From Saccharomycopsis fibuligera x Saccharomycopsis cf. fibuligera (lineage: Eukaryota; Ascomycota; Saccharomycetes; Ascoideales; Saccharomycopsidaceae), in the NCBI GenBank assembly GCA_001936135.1, contig CP012816.1:1739501-1803500 (forward strand): DNA of 64,000 bases, written 5' to 3'. Positions 32,840 through 42,466 of the stretch are shown piece after piece. How positions within the stretch are numbered: the stretch's first letter is position 1; each line of letters begins with the position of its first letter. A model generated the notes under the pieces. It was not told the origin of the DNA, searched no databases, and saw only the letters and a list, made by a program, of their open reading frames with translations. Position numbers and translations under genes: made by a program.

Positions 32840-34393
32840 TCAATTCCATAAACACACAGTATTATCAGTACCACCACTTGCAAAAAGACATCTTATAGAT
32901 TTATCCAATTCATTCAATTTTTCCTTTTCTTTTTCCTTTGACGTCTTTTGTACTTCTCCAGATGATTTCAATTCAGTGATTTTTTCCGTTTCCTCCACTT
33001 TTTTGTTTTCTTGTGTATTCTTTGTAGCAGTGCTATTACTATTAGCAGAGAAGAAAATTGGCGATGGAAACTTAATACAATTGATGAAGCCGTCGTGGCC
33101 ATTCGTCAATGTCCTTATACACTTAATAATACCCAATTTTTCAGTTGCGCTTAAATCCCAAATTTTGATAGTTTTGTCGTCAGAACTGGAAAACAAGTAT
33201 TTCCCACCAGGATGGAACTGTAAGGATCTTACCCATGATGAATGGCCCTTTAGTTCTAATAAACATGTAGCGGATGGGTTAGCTGAGGGGGCTGGGGGTC
33301 TATGGGGTCTGATTATCGGTAATGGCAATAACCAAATTCGTATAGTTTCATCTCTTGATGCCGTGGCACAGTACTTGAATCCCAATTCTTCATATTCTTG
33401 ATCTGCTACCGCTTCACTAGAGATGAAGTTTTTGGCCAAAATATCCAAGTATTTCCAAGCAACTTTGGGGGCAAATTTACAATCTTCAATGACGTGGGAA
33501 TGTCCCACCATTATCGAAAGCCCAGTGCCGGATTCGCCGTGGGATAATCTGGTACTCTGATCATTGGAACACGATATCACGTATTGGCCATTCTCGGTCA
33601 AATCCAAGCTTCTTACCCAGTCGCTGTGTCCGACAAACGACTTTAACCGCCATCCATTAGACACGTCCCATAATATTATCGAACCGTCTCTTGAGCTAGA
33701 ATATAAATGGCCAGGATTGTTTTTTTCAAATTTGATGGAGGAAATGGTGTGTGAATGGCCAGTTAGAGTACGAACTAGTTCAAAATTGTTTGATGCATCC
33801 CAGATTTTGATATTCAAGTCAGACGAACAAGTGGCTACTAGGATGGACCCTTTGGATTGGTTACTAAGTTTTAAAGAAGTCTGGCTGTATGCAATGCCGT
33901 TGATGGCTTTTGTGTGGGCGTTAATTATTTTTTGAGGCTGGACCAAGTTCAACAAGTCCCAAACAACAAAAGAGCCGTCATTTAGCGCAGCGACAAGCTC
34001 AGGTAAGAAAGGATGAATATCGAGTGCATTGACTGATGCTTTGTGAGCTTTGAGAGTATGCGAAGTTCGACTGGGGAGCCAGTTGATTTTTGTGTGGATT
34101 AGTGTGCCGTTTGATATTTTCTTGTCGCTGTTGACAAAACCGGAATTGGAGTCAATGATCTCGTTCAAGTTGCTGACCTGGGTTTCCAAGTCAAGGATCT
34201 TCTTCTGGAGCCTGATGACGGTAGACCACTTCTTCTCTAGGATGTTGTTGTCTGTTGACTGCCTGAGGTCATCGTCGGTGATGTTGAGTTGGCGGGTGAT
34301 CTGGTGGAGAAGCTCGCTGTCGAGTTTAGGCTTGAGGTAGAGGGCTATTGCCTTGTTGAGCTCTGTCTGCTGCCTAGAAGTCAAAGTAGACAT
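32840..34393 (-). CDS. PAC1: LIS1-family dynein regulator
   Basis: A 517-residue protein that binds the dynein motor and targets it to microtubule plus ends for nuclear migration and spindle positioning. The N-terminal LisH region (SRQQTELNKAIALYLKPKLD) is followed by a short coiled coil (~residues 55-82, WSTVIRLQKKILDLETQ) and a beta-propeller with seven recognisable WD repeats from HTLKAHKASVNALDIHP to the last, CLFASGGTDNTVCLWN. Repeat ends SSSRDGSIILWDVS, SRDETIRIWLL and SSSDDKTIKIWDLS are clear. A charged insert rich in Lys and Glu (~residues 455-495) interrupts the last repeats. Length is near yeast Pac1 (494). It diverges from MRI1. Confidence 0.95.
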   Translation of the reverse strand: MSTLTSRQQTELNKAIALYLKPKLDSELLHQITRQLNITDDDLRQSTDNNILEKKWSTVIRLQKKILDLETQVSNLNEIIDSNSGFVNSDKKISNGTLIHTKINWLPSRTSHTLKAHKASVNALDIHPFLPELVAALNDGSFVVWDLLNLVQPQKIINAHTKAINGIAYSQTSLKLSNQSKGSILVATCSSDLNIKIWDASNNFELVRTLTGHSHTISSIKFEKNNPGHLYSSSRDGSIILWDVSNGWRLKSFVGHSDWVRSLDLTENGQYVISCSNDQSTRLSHGESGTGLSIMVGHSHVIEDCKFAPKVAWKYLDILAKNFISSEAVADQEYEELGFKYCATASRDETIRIWLLPLPIIRPHRPPAPSANPSATCLLELKGHSSWVRSLQFHPGGKYLFSSSDDKTIKIWDLSATEKLGIIKCIRTLTNGHDGFINCIKFPSPIFFSANSNSTATKNTQENKKVEETEKITELKSSGEVQKTSKEKEKEKLNELDKSIRCLFASGGTDNTVCLWN

Positions 34394-34550
34394 TGTGTGC
34401 TGTGCGGTGTTTCAATTGTGTGGGTCTGGGCGTGTCCAGATTACAGAGCTAAAGACTCGCCATTCCTACCACATTTGGCACTCTTGGTTGTTTAGTTCTC
34501 TCTTGATGTTGATGCGATGGACGAGCGAATTCTATATGTTACCCGACATA

Positions 34551-34580
34551 ACGTTCGCCAACATTCGCCAACATTCGCCA
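34551..34580. repeat. Three tandem 10-bp units in the PAC1/MRI1 promoter
   Basis: ACGTTCGCCA is followed by two exact ACATTCGCCA units, between the divergent starts of PAC1 (34393) and MRI1 (34659). They may be repeated factor sites or simple slippage. Confidence 0.8.
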
Positions 34581-34658
34581 ATATAACCAAAATGAGTAAC
34601 TGACTATCCATTATTAAAGAGATACAATACAGCACGACCACTTACCTACACCGCGACC

Positions 34659-35888
34659 ATGTCAACACTACAGGCAATCAAGTTCGACAGAAAGAACAGA
34701 ACTCTTCTGGTGCTTGACCAGTTGCTCATCCCCTTCCAGGAGCAGTACATCCCTGTGCATTCGGTGGCCGATGGCTACTCTGTCATCCGCAAGATGCAAG
34801 TGCGTGGTGCCCCAGCCATTGCCATTGTTGGTGCCTTGTCCATCGTGGTGGAGCTCAACTACGTCCTCAATGGCGGCACTACCCAGTCATTCTACGATAC
34901 TCAGGACTTGCTGAGCTTTAAGAAGACCTTGGTCAAAAGAATCAACTTCCTTGTGACCTCCAGACCCACCGCCGTCAACTTATCAAATGCCGCCAGAGAC
35001 ATCATCAGCATCATTGAACAGGCAAACACCTCGGTGCCAGCACTTTACGAGGCAATTTACGAGTACACCATCAGGCTCTTTGATGACGATTTGGCCAACA
35101 ACTACAAGATCGGCAGCAATGGCGCCAATTTCATCCTAAACGATTTGCAATCCCAAGACTACAAAGGAGGTTTCAGTGTGATTACCATTTGCAACACTGG
35201 CTCTTTAGCCACCTCGGGTCACGGCACTGCCTTGGGCGTGGTTAGAACTCTTTGGCAAAAGTCCAAAGAAAACAGGCAAGCTAAAAAGACCAAGACCGAT
35301 AATTCAGTGTCACTGTACAGCGACGCATGGCTTGACCATGTCTTCCCGTTGGAAACACGACCATACAACCAGGGCTCGAGATTGACGGCGTTTGAATTGG
35401 AATACGAGAAGATTCCCGCAACCCTCATCACCGACAGCATGGTCAGCTATCTTATTGACTTGATTTCCAAACGCAAGTTGAAAGACTACTCCCCAGTAAA
35501 GTACATTATTGTTGGTGCTGACAGAATTGTTAGCAATGGGGACACCGCAAACAAGATCGGCACTTACCAGTTGGCTACCCTTGCCGCTGCTCATCCGGAG
35601 ATCAAGTTTCTTGTTGCGGCTCCAAGGACTACCATTGACCTTTCCAAGGCCACTGGCGACGATATTTTTGTCGAGGAGCGTCCTGCCAATGAGCTCAAAA
35701 CCGTCACTGGTGGACTTGTTGGTGACAGTGATAGTTGCAAAGTGGTGATTGGCAAAGTGCGCGTTGCTCCTGAGAGCATTGCAGTATGGAACCCCAGCTT
35801 CGACGTAACGGACCACGCCCTCATTGATGGAATAGTGACGGAAGAGCGTGTGTTGGTCAAGCATGATGGTGAGTTCAAGTTGGACTAG
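34659..35888 (+). CDS. MRI1: Methylthioribose-1-phosphate isomerase
   Basis: A 409-residue enzyme of the methionine salvage pathway that isomerises 5-methylthioribose-1-phosphate to methylthioribulose-1-phosphate. It belongs to the eIF2B-alpha/beta/delta-like fold. The N-terminal KMQVRGAPAIAIVGALS, the active-site Cys178 in ITICNTGSLATSGHGTALG and Asp288 in IVGADRIVSNGDTANKIGT are all intact; residues equivalent to this Cys and Asp are catalytic in the family. Length matches yeast Mri1 (411). An insert around RQAKKTKTDNSVSLYSD precedes ETRPYNQGSRLTAFEL. CTG codon 17 sits where other Mri1 proteins have a polar residue before VLDQ, which fits Ser decoding better than Leu. Codon choice has more C-ending codons than most neighbours. 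Confidence 0.96.
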   Translation: MSTLQAIKFDRKNRTLLVLDQLLIPFQEQYIPVHSVADGYSVIRKMQVRGAPAIAIVGALSIVVELNYVLNGGTTQSFYDTQDLLSFKKTLVKRINFLVTSRPTAVNLSNAARDIISIIEQANTSVPALYEAIYEYTIRLFDDDLANNYKIGSNGANFILNDLQSQDYKGGFSVITICNTGSLATSGHGTALGVVRTLWQKSKENRQAKKTKTDNSVSLYSDAWLDHVFPLETRPYNQGSRLTAFELEYEKIPATLITDSMVSYLIDLISKRKLKDYSPVKYIIVGADRIVSNGDTANKIGTYQLATLAAAHPEIKFLVAAPRTTIDLSKATGDDIFVEERPANELKTVTGGLVGDSDSCKVVIGKVRVAPESIAVWNPSFDVTDHALIDGIVTEERVLVKHDGEFKLD

Positions 35889-36080
35889 AGGTATTAAGTG
35901 TATATGTTATAAAGTATAGAGTGTAAATATAGAGAACGTAGCAGGGGCGCGTAACCAATGCGCTCCTTGAATTTTTTGGAAATTGAATCAAAATCACCAA
36001 ATCATCAATTAACACAACTAGTAGAACACACACATAGACAGTCAGTCTGCTAATTCACAGTGCCGTCTTCTTTTCCTACA

Positions 36081-38747
36081 ATGAACTCCTTCATTAGACG
36101 CCCCATTTACACCAACCTCGGATTCTCTGATCCCCTAGAGCTCCAGAACTACATAGATGCAGTGGGTATCAAACACCATCCACGACTCTCCATTGGTTCT
36201 GGCCTCAATGGCAAATCAGGCTCAGCTTTGCTCTTTGACACAATTGGCTATGACTTTGAGAAAAACACAGAGCCACTCGAGTTGCTACGGATTCCCGAAG
36301 CTGCTACCATTAATATGAACACCTTTATGACCCAAATCGAAGCACAAAAAAAATACGAGTCGTCGTTCTTTGAACGCAATTTGTCTTGGATCAAACCGTT
36401 CAACAAGAAACTAAGAGCAGGTGAAATCAAGTTTCCGTTCATTGAGACAAAGCATTTTGTCAACAAGATATTGTTAATGACTATGGATGGCGCCAGTGAA
36501 GGTAGAATCTTGGAGGCAATTGTGCTATCCCTAGTGGCAATCAAGAACTACAGTACGTATTTCCAGCAAGTGTCAGAACACAAAGTTCCATTTGCTCAAC
36601 GTAAAAAAGTCTCCAACTATTTTGAATACATGCCAATATTGCGCCAGTATGGCGTATATTTGCAAATTTTGCTAAATACTGAGGTTCCCACTTTTGAAAA
36701 CATACAAAGCTACCCTGAGAATGTTCACTATGAAGATGAAGATTCCGATGACCATGATTCTTTGTATCAAGCATTACTCCAATATAGAAACTATAACAAG
36801 AAAATTGCTGATAGTCTTGAAACTACCTTAAAGGATCGCTACGTTACATACGACACCACCAGAGAAAGTATCAAAACTGGGTTTGAAATTTCAGATTTAT
36901 GCTATGGTGATGTAAAACTCAAAGACGTGGAAAATACTGTACTATCTTTAAAGCAATACCATCAATGTCAATCTGCCCTTAGATCGAGAATTTTGGATAT
37001 TCCAGTAGCTGAGCTGCTGGACACAGCCCAAGTCAAGCAGAGGAAAAATTTGAAAACCAGCTTACCAGGGTCAATGTACTCACTGTCAAGTCGAACTCTT
37101 GTTCCAGTGCTAGATTTTGCTAACCATTCGAATTTTGAGTTATCATGCAATGCTTACTTTGATGTTGATCGAGAAACTTCAGATGTGCTATTAATGTTAG
37201 ATAACAAACACAATAAAATTGGCAAGTATATCAAGTTGACGGGCCAAAGTCTCGAGATTGAAATATGTATCAGCTATCATCAAGAAAATGATATATCTAT
37301 GTTTTACGCAAATTACGGCTTTTTCCCCATTTATGATAATCATGATTATCGCAATGCTATTCGGAAGTACGGCAATTCCCACACGCCTTTCATCAGGCAA
37401 AATAGAGCCCTTTACGAAATCTCGTTGAAACATGTTACTATGGAAACATACCCTGAGCTATTCAAAATTTCTGCTGATGACAAAGATAGAGATCTTTTAC
37501 CGGAAGATTTTCACGAGTATTGCTTATGGCTACATCATTTGCCAACTATGCAACTCATTATGACTTATGAAACGGGCCAGAACAAATGTTGTGATTTTCC
37601 TGAAGTGGCGTCATTGAAGATTAATTTATCCGGTAAAAATGATTACAGTTTTGCTAAAGATGACTTCTTAACGTTATTTAGAGATGACATTATCAAAGTA
37701 AAATCAACGGGGAAGTTGAAGGAATCAATAACTGATGCTGAAAAGGCTGAGTCTGCCAAGCATTTTGATTTTTTGGAGTATAACAAAGAAGAATGGTTCG
37801 TCGAAGTCGAGCAAGTAAAGCAGAACAACAATAACGAACATAACGAAAATAACAATTCAAAAACTGTTAAAATCTTCCCATCAAACATTCCTGAATTAAG
37901 AAATGCATTAAATCAAGCCAGCAACACCACCACTCACGACGCAAACGTTCATGCTCTCCAAAATTTCAAAAACTTTTTCACAAAAAAATACATTCCTGCT
38001 CGAATGGAAGATTTGATGTCTTTAACTAGAAAACTTAACTCCTATGAAAAACCCTCTGAACAGGTGATCAATTTCATTATATTCGAATTGCACTTGTTGC
38101 CAGCGGTGCAGAAATTTATTCAGGCTTCTAGAGATGACCTGATTTTTGAAATTGATGGTGGTTGGTATGAAAATGAGTGGAGAGATTGTAGAATTGATCC
38201 AGTAGAATATGAAGATGAGGGTGAAGATGATGAAGATACGTATGAAGATAATTTTGCCTATGGAGGTGAAGATAGTCATTATGATGACGACTTTGAGTAT
38301 CGCTACTATGGTGATCATGATAATGACGATGATGACGAAGAAGACGAAGAAAATGCTTTGAACTCTCAGGAGTTTGGCAGACTATTACTTGAATCATATG
38401 CTGAATCTTCCCAACCTCGCCAAAGTGGTCAATCGAGATCAAAGCAATACACGAACAACAATGACGCAACTGCAGTTGCAATTAACAGTTCAAATAACGT
38501 TGACAGTAGTTTGAATGTCAATGACCACGACAACGGTGAAGAAGAAGATTACGGCCAGGCCCTAGACGATGACGAGCAAGATTACGGCCAAGCATATTCA
38601 GACGGCGAAGATTATGACGACACCGAAGCGTTCGAAAGAAGCGTAGAAGAGTTATCCAACTTGGCTAGAGAAGGTGGGCCTGAGGCTCAGTACCATATTT
38701 TACAGCAGTTTGCTAGAATGGGGCTTGGTGGGGGAAATGTGTTTTGA
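36081..38747 (+). CDS. SET-domain protein lysine methyltransferase (RuBisCO-LSMT/SETD6 type)
   Basis: An 888-residue protein; the frame opens at a GTG (36060) but the first ATG is 36081. The SET core is of the split RKM/SETD type: LVPVLDFANHSNFELSCNAYFDVD carries the N-H-S motif, and ISYHQENDISMFYANYGFFPIYDN corresponds to the family's YG..SN.ELL..YGF motif. A helical substrate-binding domain follows. The C-terminal ~170 residues are strongly acidic, with Tyr-rich DYGQA repeats (EEDYGQALDDDEQDYGQAYSD). Yeast relatives methylate ribosomal proteins (Rkm), elongation factors (Efm) or cytochrome c (Ctm1). A Ctm1-like identity is possible, but this protein is much longer than yeast Ctm1 (585), and I cannot assign the substrate. 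Confidence 0.75.
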   Translation: MNSFIRRPIYTNLGFSDPLELQNYIDAVGIKHHPRLSIGSGLNGKSGSALLFDTIGYDFEKNTEPLELLRIPEAATINMNTFMTQIEAQKKYESSFFERNLSWIKPFNKKLRAGEIKFPFIETKHFVNKILLMTMDGASEGRILEAIVLSLVAIKNYSTYFQQVSEHKVPFAQRKKVSNYFEYMPILRQYGVYLQILLNTEVPTFENIQSYPENVHYEDEDSDDHDSLYQALLQYRNYNKKIADSLETTLKDRYVTYDTTRESIKTGFEISDLCYGDVKLKDVENTVLSLKQYHQCQSALRSRILDIPVAELLDTAQVKQRKNLKTSLPGSMYSLSSRTLVPVLDFANHSNFELSCNAYFDVDRETSDVLLMLDNKHNKIGKYIKLTGQSLEIEICISYHQENDISMFYANYGFFPIYDNHDYRNAIRKYGNSHTPFIRQNRALYEISLKHVTMETYPELFKISADDKDRDLLPEDFHEYCLWLHHLPTMQLIMTYETGQNKCCDFPEVASLKINLSGKNDYSFAKDDFLTLFRDDIIKVKSTGKLKESITDAEKAESAKHFDFLEYNKEEWFVEVEQVKQNNNNEHNENNNSKTVKIFPSNIPELRNALNQASNTTTHDANVHALQNFKNFFTKKYIPARMEDLMSLTRKLNSYEKPSEQVINFIIFELHLLPAVQKFIQASRDDLIFEIDGGWYENEWRDCRIDPVEYEDEGEDDEDTYEDNFAYGGEDSHYDDDFEYRYYGDHDNDDDDEEDEENALNSQEFGRLLLESYAESSQPRQSGQSRSKQYTNNNDATAVAINSSNNVDSSLNVNDHDNGEEEDYGQALDDDEQDYGQAYSDGEDYDDTEAFERSVEELSNLAREGGPEAQYHILQQFARMGLGGGNVF

Positions 38748-39159
38748 GTGAGCCAGCCAGCAAGCACAGCGAGTCATCTTGCAGACAGACTCGCGGATTT
38801 ACATCTTTGTAGACTTGCGGTGAGTGACTAAGTGGTGAAACATGCACTTGAATTGTTTTTTCTTGCTTTAATATTAATATGAGAAGGTTTGGGTAAACAA
38901 ATTTTTTTTTTTTTTTTTTTCTGAAATTATATTACTGACAACATGTCTTTCTTTGTCTTCTATTTATATACATATCTATACATGTTTCAAGTTTTTGGAT
39001 ATGTTTGATCTAATTTGAGCATCAACTTGATAAGAGGCTCAAAAACATTGCTTGAAAACCTCTATCGTGACCAAAGTAGTATCTGAAATATACTACCAAT
39101 ATATATCTCAACTACAATTTACAATTTGCATCATACTGGTGCTTCTGATAGAGCGAATT

Positions 39160-39198
<39 letters not shown>

Positions 39199-39503
39199 TT
39201 TCCATATAAAATGAATCTTTATAGAACGCTGATATAGTACCACAACGCTACAAACAACGCTACAAAACATCACTTTTTAAAAACGCTAAAAGTACATATA
39301 TTTCAAATCACATGAATTTGACAAGTCCGGGGGCAACACTACAGAAAAAATATTATAAGCGTTTCTGCTTGTAATGCTGAAATTTTTTTTTGAATTTTCG
39401 CAGTTCTTCTCGTTCTAAAAATTCAAACATAGGCAAGTGAAAGAGTTTTCCTTTTTTGGATTGAGAAAGGGGATGCTAATATTCATATATATAAATCAAA
39501 TGT
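38748..39503. other. Convergent intergenic region before CDC36
   Basis: Shared 3' flanks with a T run (38902-38920) and a 33-base A run (39162-39194). No ORF or RNA gene was seen. Confidence 0.5.
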
Positions 39504-41041
39504 TCACAATATTGCGCTATACTCCAAAATAAACTCCTTTGTTACTCTTTGCCAAGTTTGCGGATCAAAAAAAGTATAAACTCCCCTCTCGGACAATGCA
39601 GTTTCCTGGATTGGTTCAACTTCTTTAACTTTAGCAAGCCAAACTTTCAATACTTTGTGGAATCTCCAATTTCTTTCCCTTAGCTCTCTAGCAGCCAATT
39701 CTTGTAAAATGTCTTTTGGTTTCGAGTAAAAAATAAAAAAAAGTGTATCTTCTGGATAATCACTAATTCTATTCTCTGCTGGTCTTAAAAATTTAAATTT
39801 TTCTTTATTCAAATGTTTCACACTATCTGGTAATTTGTAAGCCGGTTCAACATCCTTGATTGAAGTTTCTACCCATGGTGATTGAAACGTTGGTAATAGT
39901 TTATCATTACTGTCTAAATTATAACCTGTCATTAATAAATCTGATCCCATAGCAATTTTGGTTTGTTCAGTGTTTGGCATTCCAAGCATCGTTGCTAAAC
40001 CTTTTAATCCGAATCTATCAATATCAGTGAAATTGCTTTCATCAGTTTCAGTAGCTTTTCCATTAATGACTGTACTTCCAGCAGCAGCAGCAGCAGCAGA
40101 GGAAGCATTACCATTGCCCTGAGTTTGGCCCAACAAGAATTGTTGCTGCTGCTGAGCAGGAGTCAAGTTTGGAATCTGTACTTGTTGATGAAGCTGACCA
40201 CTGCCATATATCTGCTGCTGCAGTTGCACTTGCAGTTGTTGCAGTTGTTGAAGCTGCTGTCCCATTTGTTGTTGTTGCAGTTGCAGTTGCAGAGCTTGCT
40301 GCTGGGCTTGCTGTCTTTGAAGTTGCTGAAAGTTCAACCCTGGTGCAGCAGCAGCAGCAGCAGCAGCAGCATCTTCGTTAGTTATTGAAGTCTTTGTCAT
40401 TGTTCTTTGCAAGCCTGGTGGTGCAATCATTTGAGCGACGCTGGCAGCGGGACTATTAGCCGCACTTGTGGCACCAGCAGCCGCAACATTATTGGTAGAA
40501 ATTTTGACGTTTGCCAACTTTGGCGTGTTCGCCGTTGGGTTAGCATTACCCAATCTAACATTCATACTCGGTTGAGGTTGATTCTTGGCTTTTGTAGCAG
40601 TAGTAGAATTGCTAGTATTGGTATTGGAAGATGTTTGTCCTGTTATGCCATTGGCATTACTGTCCGATTGATTATTGACATTACTACTACTATTGCCATT
40701 ATTATTAACGTTGTTGTCGTTTGTTGTATTGGCAGTCGCAGTCGTAGTAGAGTTGTTGTTGAGTATCGAAGGTGGTTGACCAAAGTTACCAAAGTTACCA
40801 AAATTGCCAAAACTTCCAACGTTGCCTATATTTCCAGCACCCCAATTTGTAGCTAGAGCAATAAAGTTAGTATCAATGAAACACAGTAGTCATATTCATC
40901 GATTCATTATTGACAATTAGCCAAATTCAATACCGTAGACGTGTAAATGTTAAAGGTCTCTTAACATTCAAAGTTTTGACAGATGGTATTATATCAAGAT
41001 TTTTTGGAGAAAATATCCCAAAAAAAATAGCACATACTCAT
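39504..41041 (-). CDS. CDC36: CCR4-NOT subunit Not2 (Cdc36), spliced with a 4-nt first exon
   Basis: Exon 1 is only ATGA (41038-41041); the 185-nt intron 40853-41037 has GTATGT, TACTAAC and TAG; exon 2 is 40852-39504. The joined frame starts MTTNWGAGNIGNVGSFGNFG and runs to 450 residues. The ATG inside exon 2 (40565) would drop 97 open, in-frame codons of Gly/Phe/Asn/Thr/Ser-rich sequence. The middle has poly-Ala and poly-Gln tracts. The C-terminal NOT box is conserved: LLPTFQSPWVETSIKDVEPAYKLP, then DTLFFIFYSKPKDILQELAARELRERNWRFH and WQRVTKEFILEYSAIL. This domain pairs with Not5/Not3 in the CCR4-NOT deadenylase and transcription complex. S. cerevisiae Cdc36 (191 aa) lacks the long N-terminus; metazoan NOT2 is closer in length. 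Confidence 0.93.
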
Positions 41042-41500
41042 TTTCTAGCTATTTTTGATTGCTAAAAAGGGGATCCTCTATTTGGTAATGTTTTGTATTG
41101 TCTGTGTGAGTGAATTTTGACTCTGAGTCTCTGTGTGAGTGTGATTGGTGTAGTATCGTACACATACATCGCAGTGTGAGGCAGTTTTGGTTTTTGCCCG
41201 ATTTTCACTTGAGCGCCGGAGGAGTGTTGCCCGGAGGTTTGGTACATTAATAGGAAGGGTAAATATTTTATTACTACAGATGCACTTGTCAACAAACATA
41301 CAGTATAGGATTAGCAACTATTTGCGGTATATTGATAGTGGCAGAGTATTTCAAACCAAGAATTTTTTGTTATCATTCCAGCATTCGCCGAAAAGACTGT
41401 ATTGGCGGGCAAATACCACTGTTGACTGATTGTGATGAGCATTTGCGGCGAGATACCAGAACAATGGAACCATCGCAATGCCTGCAGGTGAAGTCGAAAA

Positions 41501-41536
<36 letters not shown>

Positions 41537-41636
41537 CAATTTGTTAACATAAAGCGATGAGATACATAGTAGTGCCAGTATAATATACACACCTATTTTC
41601 TCCGGATTTCAACAAACATAATCTACTAAGCAAAAA
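41042..41636. promoter_or_regulatory. Divergent CDC36/FAP7 promoter
   Basis: Contains a 32-base A run (41502-41533) and, 74-83 bases before FAP7, the PAC box GCGATGAGAT (41554-41563). Nothing else was recognised; the short frames in it have no familiar content. Confidence 0.55.
41554..41563 (+). promoter_or_regulatory. PAC box of FAP7
   Basis: An exact GCGATGAGAT, the ribosome-biogenesis PAC element, placed where it usually lies (within ~100 bases of the ATG). Confidence 0.7.
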
Positions 41637-42215
41637 ATGAGCGTAAGAACCGTTCCTAATATTATCATAACTGGTACACCTGGTTGCGGAAAAACCAGTC
41701 ACGCTGCGCTTTTGTCCCAACAGTTGACGCAGTTGAACCACATCAGTATAAGTGATTTTGCCAAAGAACAAAACTGCATCGAAGGCCATGACGAAGTGAG
41801 AGACTCCGACATTGTTGATGAAGACAAACTACTTGACGCTCTCGAACCACAGCTTGAAAAAGGTGGTGTTATTGTGGATTGGCACGTTTGTGAAATTTTT
41901 CCTGAAAGATTAATTGACTTGGTTATTGTGCTAAGATGCGATAGCTCCATTTTGTTTGAAAGATTGACCAAGAGAGGTTACAAGGACAACAAAATTCAAG
42001 AAAACTTGGATGTAGAAATTATGGATGTGCTTATCCAGGAGGCCAAAGATAGTTATAAGTCGGAAATTGTGATTGAGTTGAGAAGTGACGATGTTGACCA
42101 AATTGATGATAATGTTTCCAGAATTAGCCAGTGGGTGGAGATGTGGAAAAGAGATCATCCAGAAGGTGTTTCTAATGAGTTGGATGGTTCTGAAGAAACC
42201 AGTGATGAAGACTAG
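41637..42215 (+). CDS. FAP7: Adenylate kinase-like NTPase for 18S rRNA maturation
   Basis: A 192-residue P-loop protein of the Fap7/hCINAP (AK6) family, needed for the final cytoplasmic cleavage of 20S pre-rRNA at site D, where it binds uS11 (Rps14). The Walker A motif GTPGCGKT is at residues 13-20; HISISDFAKEQN and VDWHVCEIFPERLIDLVIVL follow in family order. The LID-type segment is RLTKRGYKDNKIQENLDVEIM. The C-terminus is acidic. Length matches yeast Fap7 (197). The PAC box upstream supports membership of the ribosome-biogenesis regulon. It converges with PWP1. Confidence 0.96.
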   Translation: MSVRTVPNIIITGTPGCGKTSHAALLSQQLTQLNHISISDFAKEQNCIEGHDEVRDSDIVDEDKLLDALEPQLEKGGVIVDWHVCEIFPERLIDLVIVLRCDSSILFERLTKRGYKDNKIQENLDVEIMDVLIQEAKDSYKSEIVIELRSDDVDQIDDNVSRISQWVEMWKRDHPEGVSNELDGSEETSDED

Positions 42216-42466
42216 GTGGGATTCTGTATATAGTAAGTCTACAAAATGTACAATTAAGGTTTCTCTAGTTCCATGGACTTACAAGTTGTAAAACATAATT
42301 CGCTTCAGTTTTAACCTCTACAAAATAATATGATGCAGGTAAACGGAGATAGTAAATCTATTATGCAAATAAACACACCAAAAAAACAAGAGTAAAACAA
42401 TAAACAAAACAAAATATTTTAAAAAAAAAAAAAAAATAAAATCACAAAAAGTATCATAGTTATCGC

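Noticed and set aside
40407-40856. 149-codon plus-strand frame over the CDC36 N-terminus
   Set aside because: It is antisense to the spliced CDC36 exon 2, whose frame is supported by consensus splice sites and the NOT box downstream.
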